Source: Duganella radicis (lineage in GTDB: Bacteria > Pseudomonadota > Gammaproteobacteria > Burkholderiales > Burkholderiaceae_D). From it: DNA of 64,000 bases. Below, piece by piece: positions 18,330 through 26,912 of the stretch; the stretch's first letter is position 1; every line of letters begins with the position of its first letter. The position numbers and the translations under genes are program-made. The notes beneath the pieces were generated by a model. That model was not told the origin of the DNA, ran no database searches, and worked only from the letters and a program-made list of their open reading frames with translations. The stretch lies in NCBI RefSeq assembly GCF_009720825.1, contig NZ_WNKY01000013.1, forward strand, positions 88,948 through 152,947. Direction: 5' to 3'.

Positions 18330-18884
18330 ATGAGTAGTCCCATCGATCGCGACGTGGTCATCGCCGACACCGTTCACTGGATGGAAAAGGCCGTCATTGG
18401 CCTGAACCTGTGCCCCTTCGCCAAGGCGGTGCACGTGAAGAAGCAGGTGCGTTACGTGGTCAGCGAGGCGGAAACGCCGGAACAGCTGCTGGAAAAATTG
18501 ATGGAAGAGCTACAGTATCTGGCCGATGCCGATCCGGAAAAGGTCGACACCACGCTGCTGATCCATCCCAACGTGCTGACCGATTTCTTCGACTACAACG
18601 AGTTCCTCGACGTCGCCGACGCCGCGCTGGAAGATCTGGGCCTGGACGGCTTCCTGCAAGTGGCCAGTTTCCACCCGGACTACCAGTTCGCGGATACGGA
18701 CAAGAACGACATCGGCAACTACACCAACCGTTCGCCGTATCCGACCCTGCATCTGCTGCGCGAGGACAGCATCGACCGCGCGGTCGAGGCATTCCCGGAC
18801 GCATCTGAAATTTTTGACAAGAATATCGAAAAGCTGGAACAGCTTGGCCACGACGGCTGGGACAAACTCATGGAGAAGCCATGA
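18330..18884 (+). CDS. DUF1415 family protein
   Basis: 184 residues, soluble. VHWMEKAVIGLNLCPFAKAV near the start, DTTLLIHPNVLTDFFDYN, and FLQVASFHPDYQFADT followed by NRSPYPTLHLLRE are the conserved stretches of DUF1415; function unknown. GAGGAATT lies before the ATG. It overlaps the next gene (DUF1289) by the classic ATGA, so the two are translationally coupled. Confidence 0.9.
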   Translation: MSSPIDRDVVIADTVHWMEKAVIGLNLCPFAKAVHVKKQVRYVVSEAETPEQLLEKLMEELQYLADADPEKVDTTLLIHPNVLTDFFDYNEFLDVADAALEDLGLDGFLQVASFHPDYQFADTDKNDIGNYTNRSPYPTLHLLREDSIDRAVEAFPDASEIFDKNIEKLEQLGHDGWDKLMEKP

Positions 18885-19069
18885 GCGACCTGCCCATCCG
18901 TCCCGACACGCCCTGCGTGGCGGTGTGCTCGACCACCTTCGACGAGATTTGCCGCGGCTGCGGCAGGACCGTCGTCGAGGTGGCGCACTGGGTGGCGATG
19001 ACTGCCGAACAGAAGGAAGTCGTCTGGCAGCGCATCCTGGCGCAGGGCTACCCGCGCCGGAATACTTGA
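18881..19069 (+). CDS. DUF1289 family cysteine-rich small protein
   Basis: 62 residues with four cysteines in the DUF1289 layout: C12-x3-C16 in TPCVAVCS and C24-x2-C27 in EICRGCGRT, then HWVAMTAEQKEVVWQRI. Probably binds a metal or an Fe-S cluster; role unknown. Starts within the DUF1415 stop (ATGA overlap). Its stop at 19069 touches the convergent DUF1993 stop with no gap. Confidence 0.9.
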   Translation: MSDLPIRPDTPCVAVCSTTFDEICRGCGRTVVEVAHWVAMTAEQKEVVWQRILAQGYPRRNT

Positions 19070-19579
19070 TCAGTACGAACCGATAAAGTCCTTCTTGCCG
19101 ATTTCCAGGCCGTTATGGCGCAGGATGTCGTAAGCGGTGGTGGCGTGGAAGTAGAAGTGCGGCAGCGCGTAGTGGAACAGATAGGTCTGGCCGACGAAGT
19201 GCTTGGTCTTCTCGCCGCTGCCGGTGGTGATGGCGCGGCCTTCGCTGCCTTCGATCTGCGCCTGCGGCACGCTGTTGATGTAGTCCAGCGTCTTGACGAT
19301 GCGCGCTTTCAGCTCGGCGAAAGTCACTTCCTTGTCTTCATACGACGGCACTTCCTGGCCGCCCAGGCGTGCGGCCGCGCCCTTGGCGAAATCGCAGGCG
19401 ATCTGGATCTGGCGCGTGAACGGCAGCATGTCCGGGAACAGGCGGCATTGCAGCAGCGCGGCCGGGTCGATTTTCTTGTCGGCGGCGTGGGCTTCAGCCT
19501 TTTCCAGGATGGCGTGCAGACTGTTCAGAATCTGCTTGAACACAGGAATGGAGGCGGAGTACATGGAGAAGGTGGTCAT
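19070..19579 (-). CDS. DUF1993 family protein
   Basis: 169 residues. The N-terminus SASIPVFKQILNSLHAILEKAEAHA and the C-terminus FHYALPHFYFHATTAYDILRHNG match DUF1993, a helical family related to the DinB-like four-helix fold and of unknown function. The two His in the C-terminal helix are conserved-looking and could bind metal, by inference. AGGAATT lies 4 nt from the ATG. Confidence 0.88.
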   Translation of the reverse strand: MTTFSMYSASIPVFKQILNSLHAILEKAEAHAADKKIDPAALLQCRLFPDMLPFTRQIQIACDFAKGAAARLGGQEVPSYEDKEVTFAELKARIVKTLDYINSVPQAQIEGSEGRAITTGSGEKTKHFVGQTYLFHYALPHFYFHATTAYDILRHNGLEIGKKDFIGSY

Positions 19580-19724
19580 GGCGAATTCCTATGTGTGGGA
19601 AAAAGAGTCGCGATCATAGCGCGGCTGGCGGATTTTTGCTTACGCCAGTAGTTTTTCCGGGCATAATTCCTAGAAAGTAACAATTTAGACCGATGATGCC
19701 AATTTACTATTACGCTGCTGGTGC

Positions 19725-22700
19725 ATGACTAGTGCTCTTTATAAGCGAATGCGCGCCCGCCTGAGCGCGCTGTACGGTCTATCCATTTATGGCGCCTTGC
19801 TGGTGGTGGTGTTTGGCGGCCTGGTGATCCCGGCCATCATCGGCAGTTATCTGCTGATCGGCGTGCACGAGCAGCAATCGGCGCGCGTGGCCCTGAACGA
19901 ATCCTTGCAGCGCAATGCCGACATCCTGGCGCTGGGCATGCAGGAGTCCCTGTGGAATATGAATGCCGAATCGGCCCATTCGCTGGTGGAATCGGTGATG
20001 CGCGACCGCTCGGTGCTGCAAGTGCAGGTGGTCGGCCAGGCCGACACCCAGTTCATGCACGTGCGCTCGCCGCGCGTGGCCAGCGGCAATGTGTATCGCG
20101 CCGAGCGCGAGATCCTGGTGCGCGGCGAGCGCATCGGCCGCATCATGGTCGAGATGGACGACGCCCGCAGCCAGCAGGAGCTGCGCGAAAAGCAGCTGTC
20201 CTATGTGTTCGTGCTGGCGGCGCAGCTGATGGTGTCCTTGCTGCTGATCGTGCTGTTCCTGAATTCGCGCCTGATCAAGCCGCTGCGCAAGCTGATGCGC
20301 TTCTCCGACCGCCTGTCGCACGGCGACTTCGAAACCCGCCTCGACGTCACCGGCAGCGATGAACTGGGCCGTCTGGCGCAGCAACTGGAGCAGATGCGGG
20401 TGGCGATCAAGCGCCTGTTCGAGGACATCGGCCAGCGCGAGGAGCGCTTCCGCACCATCGTCACGCAGGTGCCGGGCGCGGTGTTCCGCTTCCGTCCCGA
20501 TGGCCCGATTGACTTCGTGTCCGACGCGATCGAAGATATCTCCGGCTACTCGGCCGCACAATTCATGCGCAGCACCACGCATTCCTGGACCAACCTGATC
20601 GCGCCGGAAGACCGCAAGAAGCAGCGCCGCGTGATCGGCCAGTCCATCCGCGACGGCCAGCCTTACGAAATCGAATACCGCATCCTCGATGCTTCCGGCG
20701 CCGAGCGCTGGGTGCAGGAGAACGGCCAGCCGCAACTGCCGGACGGCGACCGCGATGCGCCGTGGGTGGACGGCATCATCTCCGACATCAGTCAGCGCAA
20801 GCATAATGAAATGCGCATCGAGGCGCTGCTGGCCGAGCAAAGCGCGATCCTGGATAACGTGATGTTCGGCGTGATGTTCGTGCGCCACCGCGCGATCGTC
20901 TCGGTCAACCGCCGCTGCGAGGAATTGTTCGGCTACGAGCCGGGCGAGATGACCGGCGCGTCGACCTCGATGATGTTCCTGAACGCTTTCGACTATGAAT
21001 CGTCGGGCGCGCGCCAGTATCCGTCGCTGTCGCAGGGCGACTACTTCAGTGAAGAGCGCCAGTACCGCCGCAAGGACGGCCGCCTGTTCTGGTGCATGGT
21101 CAGCGGCTATGCGCTGGACAGCAACCGCGCCAACGAAGGCAGCATCTGGGTGTTTGCCGACATCACCGCGCGCAAGGAGGCGGAAGAGAAGCTACGCCTG
21201 TCGGCCACCGTGATCGAGCACATCGCCGACGGCGTGGTGGTGCTGGATGCGCAGGGCATCATCGTGGCCGTCAATCCGGCTTTCACCCTGATCACCGGCT
21301 ACACCGAGGCGGAAGCCATCGGCAAGGACCGCACGCTGACGCGCTCCGGCCGTCACGACGCCGCTTTCTACGAAGAGATGTGGCAGGAACAGCTGGAAAA
21401 AGGCTTCTGGCGCGGCGAGTTGTGGAACAAGCGCAAGAACGGCGAGCTGTATCTGGAATTCCTGACCGTGAGCGCGGTGCGCGATCCGGGCGGCGAGGCC
21501 ACGCATTACGTCGGCGTGTTCAGCGACATCACCAAGGCCAAGGAGTCGCAGGAAAAGCTGGATCACCTGGCCCACCACGACCCGCTGACCGCGCTGCCGA
21601 ACCGCCTGCTGTTCCACGACCGCTTGCAGCACGCCTTGCAGCGCGCCTCGCGCGATGGCGAACAATTGGCGCTGCTGTTCATCGACCTGGATCGCTTCAA
21701 GAACGTCAACGACACGCTGGGCCATCACATCGGCGACGAGCTGCTCAAGCAAGTGGCCAAGGCGCTGCAAGACCGCCTGCGCGAGGGCGACACGCTGGCG
21801 CGTCTGGGCGGCGACGAATTCATCGTGCTGCTGGAAGATATCGAGAACCAGTACGGCGCCAGCCAGGTCGCGGAAAAACTGGTGCAGATGTTTGAAGAAC
21901 CGTTCATGGTGGCCGGCCACGAATTGTTCGTCACGTGCAGCGTCGGCATCTCGCTGTTCCCGGACGACGCCTCCGACCTGAATATGCTGATCCGTAACGC
22001 CGACGTGGCCATGTACCAGGCCAAGGCGCGCGGCCGCAATGGCTTCAGCTTCTACGCGCCGTCGATGACGGGCGAGGGCGTCGAGCGCCTGCGGCTGGAA
22101 ACCTTCCTGCGCCGCTCGATCGAAAAAGAGGAGATCTTCCTCAACTACCAGCCGCAAGTCGAAATCGATACCGGTCGCCTGATCGGCGTGGAAGCGCTGG
22201 TGCGCTGGAACCATCCGGAACTGGGCCTGATTCCGCCGATCCGCTTCATCCCGCTGGCCGAGGACACGGGCTTCATCAACCAACTGGGCAAGTGGGTGCT
22301 GCACGAGGCCTGCCGCCAGATGGTGCGCTGGCAGGAGGCCGGCCTGCACGTGCCGAAGATCGCGGTCAACCTCTCGGCCAAACAATTCGAGCGCGGCTCC
22401 ATCGTCAACATGGTGGCGGACATCCTGCGCGATACGGGACTGGAGCCGCAGCGCTTGCAGCTGGAAGTGACCGAGTCGGTGATCATGAACACCGGCGACG
22501 CCATGGTCTTCATCAACGACCTGCACTCCATCGGCGTGGCGCTGGCGATTGACGATTTCGGCACCGGCTATTCCTCGCTGGCGTATCTGAAGCAGCTGCC
22601 GGTGGAGACCTTGAAGATCGACCGTTCCTTCATCAAGGATATTTCGACCGACGCCAATGACGAGGCGATCGCGATTGCGATCATCCAGCTGGGCAAGAGC

Positions 22701-22844
22701 ATGAACCTGTCGGTGATCGCGGAAGGCGTGGAGACCGAGGAACAGGCGGCGTTCCTGCTGCGCCACGGCTGCAATCTCGCGCAGGGCTACTTCTATAGCC
22801 GTCCACTGGCGGCGGATGATATGCTCACACGCTGGCAAAAATAA
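19725..22844 (+). CDS. Membrane PAS-GGDEF-EAL cyclic-di-GMP signalling protein
   Basis: 1039 residues. Order: transmembrane helix (about 20-45), periplasmic sensor region, second helix (about 163-182), HAMP (about 183-237), three PAS/PAC segments (about 240-350, 360-480, 485-605), GGDEF (about 615-775) and EAL (about 785-1035). The cyclase motif is intact, GGDEF at 695-699, with an RxxD inhibitory site five residues before it (R-E-G-D). The phosphodiesterase motif EAL at 823-825 and DDFGTGYSS are also intact, so both activities are possible. Ribosome site is weak. Not in an operon with the next gene on evidence seen. Confidence 0.93.
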   Translation: MTSALYKRMRARLSALYGLSIYGALLVVVFGGLVIPAIIGSYLLIGVHEQQSARVALNESLQRNADILALGMQESLWNMNAESAHSLVESVMRDRSVLQVQVVGQADTQFMHVRSPRVASGNVYRAEREILVRGERIGRIMVEMDDARSQQELREKQLSYVFVLAAQLMVSLLLIVLFLNSRLIKPLRKLMRFSDRLSHGDFETRLDVTGSDELGRLAQQLEQMRVAIKRLFEDIGQREERFRTIVTQVPGAVFRFRPDGPIDFVSDAIEDISGYSAAQFMRSTTHSWTNLIAPEDRKKQRRVIGQSIRDGQPYEIEYRILDASGAERWVQENGQPQLPDGDRDAPWVDGIISDISQRKHNEMRIEALLAEQSAILDNVMFGVMFVRHRAIVSVNRRCEELFGYEPGEMTGASTSMMFLNAFDYESSGARQYPSLSQGDYFSEERQYRRKDGRLFWCMVSGYALDSNRANEGSIWVFADITARKEAEEKLRLSATVIEHIADGVVVLDAQGIIVAVNPAFTLITGYTEAEAIGKDRTLTRSGRHDAAFYEEMWQEQLEKGFWRGELWNKRKNGELYLEFLTVSAVRDPGGEATHYVGVFSDITKAKESQEKLDHLAHHDPLTALPNRLLFHDRLQHALQRASRDGEQLALLFIDLDRFKNVNDTLGHHIGDELLKQVAKALQDRLREGDTLARLGGDEFIVLLEDIENQYGASQVAEKLVQMFEEPFMVAGHELFVTCSVGISLFPDDASDLNMLIRNADVAMYQAKARGRNGFSFYAPSMTGEGVERLRLETFLRRSIEKEEIFLNYQPQVEIDTGRLIGVEALVRWNHPELGLIPPIRFIPLAEDTGFINQLGKWVLHEACRQMVRWQEAGLHVPKIAVNLSAKQFERGSIVNMVADILRDTGLEPQRLQLEVTESVIMNTGDAMVFINDLHSIGVALAIDDFGTGYSSLAYLKQLPVETLKIDRSFIKDISTDANDEAIAIAIIQLGKSMNLSVIAEGVETEEQAAFLLRHGCNLAQGYFYSRPLAADDMLTRWQK

Positions 22845-22868
22845 CAAGATTATCAGTGGAGGCAATGT

Positions 22869-25142
22869 ATGCAGGGAGCGAAGAGCACATCGCGCCGCCG
22901 CTTTATTCTGGGCGGCCTCGCGGTAACGGGGGCATTGGTGGTTGGCTGGGGCGTCATGCCGCCGCGCCAGCGCCTGAATGGATCAACTCCACTGCCCTTG
23001 AGCGGCGGCAGCGTCGCGCTGAACGGCTGGGTGGGCATCCACCCGGACGGCACGGTCAGCGTGGCCGTGCCGCGCAGCGAAATGGGGCAGGGCGTGCATA
23101 CCGCCTTGCCGATGCTGGTGGCGGAAGAAATGGACGTGCCGCTGTCCGCCGTGCAGGTGGTGCAGGCGCCCATCGATAAAATCTTCGGCAATGTCGCCGT
23201 GTTCAAGGACTCGCTGCCCTTCCATCCCGACGACACCGGGCGACTGAAAAGCACGGTCACCTGGGTGGTCGGCAAGGTCGCGCGCGAACTGGGGCTGAAT
23301 CTAACGGGCGGCTCCTCCAGCGTGAAGGACGCCTGGGAGCCGATGCGCCAAGCCGGCGCCACTGCGCGCGCCATGCTGATTGCCGCTGCCGCCACCGAAT
23401 GGGGTGTGCGTGTCGAAGACCTGCGCACCGACAACGGCCATGTGCTGCATGCCGATGGCCGCAAGCTGGCGTACGGCGCGCTGGCGGCAAAAGCTGTCGA
23501 AGCCAGGCCGGGCGAGGTGCGCCTCAAGTCGCCGCAGGAATTCAAATTGATCGGACGCCCGCAGCCGCGCCGCGATACGCCGTCCAAGGTGAATGGCACG
23601 GCCATCTTCGGCATCGATGCGCGTCCGCCGGGCATGCTGTATGCGGCGGTGCGCATGTCGCCGGTGGTCGGCGGCACGGTGGCCAGCGTGGATAGCGCCG
23701 CCGCGCTCAAGATGCCTGGCGTGATCAAGGTTGTGAACTACGATGGCGCGCTGCCGGAGCACGCGGGCGCCGGCGCCGGCGTGGCGGTCATCGCCAAAAG
23801 TTACTGGCAAGCGAAGCAGGCCGCGCTGGCGCTGGACATCAAATGGAACGACGGCCCGCACGCCGGCCTGTCCAGCGCCGCCATCTACGCCGAGCTGGCG
23901 GCCAAGCTGGATAAGGAAGACGGCTTCGCCTATTACAAAGCGGGCGACATGGATGCGGTGGAGGGCAAGGCCGCCGGCGTGGCCAAAACCGTGAAGGCCG
24001 AATATCGCGCACCGTTCCTGGCTCACGCGGCCATGGAGCCGGTCAACTGCACGGCGCAGGTCAAGGACGGCAAGGTGACCTTGTGGGCTTCGACGCAGTC
24101 GCCAAGTTTCGCCGTGGCGATGGCGGCCAGGGTGGCCGGTGTCGCCCAGGAGAACGTGGTGCTGAACATCACCATGCTGGGTGGCGGCTTTGGCCGCAGG
24201 CTGGATGTGGACATGGTGCCGCAGGCCGTCGCCATCGCCAAACAGGCGGACGGCTATCCGGTGCAGATGATCTGGAGTCGCGAGGACGATACCACCCACG
24301 ACGTGTACCGACCGGCGGCGCTGGCGCGCTTCAGCGCCACGCTGGACGCCAGGGGCAATGTGCTGGGCTACGATAACAAGTCGGCCAGCGGCTCGGTGAC
24401 GCACCAGTTCCTGCGCCGGAATCTGGGCCTGCCGCCGGCGGGCCCGGACAAGAGCACTGCCGAAGGCGAGTTCGATATGCAGTACCACTTCCCCAACCAG
24501 CGCATCCGCCATGTGATCGTGGACAGCGCGGTACCGCTGGGGAACTGGCGCTCGGTGGGCCACTCGCACAACGCCTTCTTCAAGGAGAGCTTCGTCGACG
24601 AACTGGCGCACGCCGCGGGCAAGGACAGTGTGGCGTTCCGGCGCGAGCTGCTGGCGCAGCATCCGCGCCATCTGGCGGTGCTGAATGCTGCGGTATCCAG
24701 GGCTGGCACGGCGCCCGAGGGGCGCGCGCACGGCGTGGCGCTGCACCAGTCGTTCGGTACCATCTGCGCGCAGGTGGCGGAAGTGTCGGTGGAAGGCACG
24801 GAGATCCGCGTGCATCGCGTGGTGTGCGCGGTCGATTGCGGGTTGGCGGTGAACCCCAACATCATCGCCCAGCAGGCTGAATCGGGCGTGATATTTGGCT
24901 TGTCGGCGGCGCTGTCTGGCGCGGTGACCATCAAGGATGGCAAGGTTGAACAATCCAACTTCCACGACTATCCCGTGGCGCGCATGAGCCACGCGCCGGA
25001 GGTGGAGACCATCATCCTGCCAAGCGCCGCGCATCCGGAAGGCATGGGTGAGCCAACCACGCCGCCGATTGCGCCGGCCGTGGCCAACGCCGTCTTCAGG
25101 CTGACCGGCAAGCGCCTGCGCAGCCTGCCGCTGACCTTATAG
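22869..25142 (+). CDS. Molybdopterin-binding large subunit, isoquinoline 1-oxidoreductase beta type, Tat-exported
   Basis: Large subunit of a xanthine-oxidase-family molybdenum hydroxylase (IorB-like), 757 residues. A Tat signal SRRRFILGG lies at residues 8-16. Family stretches include SEMGQGVHTALPMLVAEE, MLGGGFGRRLDVD, VPLGNWRSVGHSHNAF and the catalytic Glu728 in GMGEPTTPPIAPA. Members usually work with a small [2Fe-2S] subunit (IorA) and a cytochrome; neither is encoded next door, so electrons must pass to a partner elsewhere. Substrate unknown: aldehydes or N-heterocycles are typical. The gene ends 4 bp before an 84-bp palindrome. Confidence 0.9.
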   Translation: MQGAKSTSRRRFILGGLAVTGALVVGWGVMPPRQRLNGSTPLPLSGGSVALNGWVGIHPDGTVSVAVPRSEMGQGVHTALPMLVAEEMDVPLSAVQVVQAPIDKIFGNVAVFKDSLPFHPDDTGRLKSTVTWVVGKVARELGLNLTGGSSSVKDAWEPMRQAGATARAMLIAAAATEWGVRVEDLRTDNGHVLHADGRKLAYGALAAKAVEARPGEVRLKSPQEFKLIGRPQPRRDTPSKVNGTAIFGIDARPPGMLYAAVRMSPVVGGTVASVDSAAALKMPGVIKVVNYDGALPEHAGAGAGVAVIAKSYWQAKQAALALDIKWNDGPHAGLSSAAIYAELAAKLDKEDGFAYYKAGDMDAVEGKAAGVAKTVKAEYRAPFLAHAAMEPVNCTAQVKDGKVTLWASTQSPSFAVAMAARVAGVAQENVVLNITMLGGGFGRRLDVDMVPQAVAIAKQADGYPVQMIWSREDDTTHDVYRPAALARFSATLDARGNVLGYDNKSASGSVTHQFLRRNLGLPPAGPDKSTAEGEFDMQYHFPNQRIRHVIVDSAVPLGNWRSVGHSHNAFFKESFVDELAHAAGKDSVAFRRELLAQHPRHLAVLNAAVSRAGTAPEGRAHGVALHQSFGTICAQVAEVSVEGTEIRVHRVVCAVDCGLAVNPNIIAQQAESGVIFGLSAALSGAVTIKDGKVEQSNFHDYPVARMSHAPEVETIILPSAAHPEGMGEPTTPPIAPAVANAVFRLTGKRLRSLPLTL

Positions 25143-25146
25143 CCGC

Positions 25147-25230
25147 ACCCGGGGTCAGTTCTTGCAATCCAACACGAGCTCAGCCGCGCGCGGCTGAGCT
25201 CGTGTTGGATTGCAAGAACTGACCCCGGGT
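25147..25230. repeat. 84-bp perfect palindrome
   Basis: Every base from 25147 pairs with its partner up to 25230 around an axis at 25188/25189, giving 42-bp arms and no spacer. The outer part reads ACCCGGGGTCAGTTCTTGC and the centre CAGCCGCG/CGCGGCTG. It fills the space between two convergent stops (25142, and the thioredoxin-like stop at 25230-25232). It may terminate both genes, but has no T tract. Its size and the GGGGTCAG end suggest a REP/MITE-like mobile repeat; that is inference. Confidence 0.9.
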
Positions 25231-25655
25231 TAAAGCGCTTCGCGCAGCAGGGCGCGCAGGTTGCAGTCGCGCTGCCACTGGGCGCGTTCTTCGTTGTTGA
25301 TGATCAGTTCTTGCAGTTCTTCGTCGCTCTGCGCGGCGGTCGACTGCACCAGGCGGTGGGCGACGCCGGCGTCCGGCAGCATGGTGCCGAAGAAGGCCAC
25401 CATTTCGTGGTGCTGGATCAGCAGGGTAGGAAAGTTCTCGACGTCCAGGTCGCCGACGATGTCGGCGTGGTCTTCGATGTCGATCCAGACGAAGAATTTG
25501 TCCGGATGACGCTCGGCCACCTCGTCGAAGGTGGCGCGGTAGCTGGCGCAGGTGCCGCACCACGCCGCGCACAGGCAGGCGACGATCCAGCGGTCGCCGC
25601 CGATGGCGGCGGCGACGTCCTCGCGGTTTTCGGAATTCAGGGTCAGGCTGGCCAT
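25230..25655 (-). CDS. Thioredoxin-fold protein
   Basis: 141 residues with an N-terminal thioredoxin fold; redox-active C33-G-T-C36 in AAWCGTCASY, and the cis-proline as FPTLLIQ. The tail from about 110 is acidic and not thioredoxin-like. No signal peptide, so it is cytoplasmic. CGTC replaces the usual CGPC, so its potential probably differs from that of TrxA. Its stop codon lies at the edge of the 84-bp palindrome. It is divergent from tsaB with a 94-bp gap that contains an imperfect inverted repeat of GTATTTTA(A)CCCG. Confidence 0.85.
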   Translation of the reverse strand: MASLTLNSENREDVAAAIGGDRWIVACLCAAWCGTCASYRATFDEVAERHPDKFFVWIDIEDHADIVGDLDVENFPTLLIQHHEMVAFFGTMLPDAGVAHRLVQSTAAQSDEELQELIINNEERAQWQRDCNLRALLREAL

Positions 25656-25749
25656 AGTGTGAATAGCAAACAGCGCACTCGGCGCTAAAGCGGTATTTTA
25701 CCCGTCCTTGCGGGGGCGCGCCTGCTGGCGCGTCGGGTTAAAATACGGG

Positions 25750-26442
25750 ATGCCTAATATTCTTGCCATTGAAACCTCGTCCGAAACCGCCTCCTGCGCT
25801 CTGCTGCGGGGCGACGCCATCATCAGCCGCGTCTCCAGCGGCGTGCGTACCCATTCCCAGTCGGTTTTGCCGATGATTCAAGAATTGCTGGCCGAAGCCG
25901 GCATCAGCTTGCAGGAATGCGATGCGGTGGCCTATGGTTCCGGTCCCGGTTCCTTCACCGGCGTGCGCACCGCTTGCGGCGTGGCGCAGGGGCTGGCGTT
26001 TGGCGGCAAGTTGCCGGCGGTGCCGGTGGTGACGCTGGACGCGATGGCGCTGGCATGTCATCAGCGGCACGGCGCCGCCGAGGTGCTGGTGGTGTTGGAT
26101 GCGCGCATGGGCGAGGTCTATTGGGCGCAGTATCGCTTTGAAAACGGCCAGCCGGTGGCGGTGCTGCCGCCGGTGTTGTCGGCGCCGGGCGAGGTGCGGC
26201 CGCAGGGTACGCCGGTCGCTTGCGGCAATGGCTTGTCGGCCTATGCGGAGGCGTTCCCGGCGGGAGGATATGCGGAGGTGATGCCGCACGCGGAGCAGAT
26301 CGCGCAGCTGGCGGCGGTGGCGTTTGCCGCCGGTCGCACGGTGGCCGCTGCCGATGCGCAACCGCTGTATCTGCGAAACAAGGTCGCTTATACGCAGGCC
26401 GAGCGCCGTGAGATGGCGGTCAACAAGGAAGCCGGCGCATGA
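25750..26442 (+). CDS. tsaB: tRNA threonylcarbamoyladenosine biosynthesis protein TsaB
   Basis: Partner of TsaD and TsaE in making t6A at position 37 of ANN-decoding tRNAs. 230 residues, ASKHA fold: ILAIETSSETASCALL at the start, THSQSVLPMI, and GPGSFTGVR at 65-73. ATG at 25750 is the family start; a longer in-frame start at 25708 would add unrelated residues. TAAAAT (25739-25744) ends 5 nt before the ATG and there is no ribosome site, so the transcript may be leaderless. Overlaps rimI by ATGA; tsaB-rimI pairing is common in proteobacteria. Confidence 0.94.
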   Translation: MPNILAIETSSETASCALLRGDAIISRVSSGVRTHSQSVLPMIQELLAEAGISLQECDAVAYGSGPGSFTGVRTACGVAQGLAFGGKLPAVPVVTLDAMALACHQRHGAAEVLVVLDARMGEVYWAQYRFENGQPVAVLPPVLSAPGEVRPQGTPVACGNGLSAYAEAFPAGGYAEVMPHAEQIAQLAAVAFAAGRTVAAADAQPLYLRNKVAYTQAERREMAVNKEAGA

Positions 26443-26912
26443 CGGCGCAGGTGTGGGATCTGGCGCGGCTCAATTACGAGCCGATGCGGAAGGCCGATCT
26501 GGCCGATGTGTTTGCGCTGGAGCAGAGTGTCTATCCGCATCCGTGGAGCATGGCCAACTTCGAGGATTCGCTGAGCAGCCATTACGAGGCTTGGGTCTTG
26601 CGCGATCGCGATGGCGATTTGCTCGGTTATTTCCTGTTGATGGCGGCGGTGGACGAGGCGCATTTGCTGAATGTGGCGGTGTCGGCTGAGCGGCAGGGGC
26701 AGGGGCTGGGGCGGTTTTTGCTGAATCAGTCGGTGGCTTGCGCGCGTGGCCTGGGCATGGAGTCGGTGCTGCTGGAGGTGCGGCCGTCGAATACGCGCGC
26801 GCTGGAGATTTACGAGCGTTATGGATTTAAGCAGATTGGCCGCCGTCGGGGCTATTACCCGGCGGCGGACGGGCAACGTGAGGACGCAATTGTGATGCGG
26901 TTTGGCATATGA
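26439..26912 (+). CDS. rimI: Ribosomal protein S18-alanine N-acetyltransferase
   Basis: GNAT acetyltransferase that acetylates the N-terminal Ala of ribosomal protein S18. 157 residues; acetyl-CoA loop RQGQGLGRFLL, the strand LLNVAVS before it, and VRPSNTRALEIYERYGFKQIGRR with YYPAADGQREDAIVM, the RimI C-terminal pattern. The start overlaps the tsaB stop, and its own stop overlaps the start of the uracil-DNA glycosylase gene, so the genes form one unit. Confidence 0.93.
   Translation: MTAQVWDLARLNYEPMRKADLADVFALEQSVYPHPWSMANFEDSLSSHYEAWVLRDRDGDLLGYFLLMAAVDEAHLLNVAVSAERQGQGLGRFLLNQSVACARGLGMESVLLEVRPSNTRALEIYERYGFKQIGRRRGYYPAADGQREDAIVMRFGI

Noticed and set aside
19070..19579. Antisense frame of 178 codons over the DUF1993 gene as a separate gene
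   Set aside because: The minus-strand protein fits DUF1993 along its length; the plus-strand frame is a shadow.
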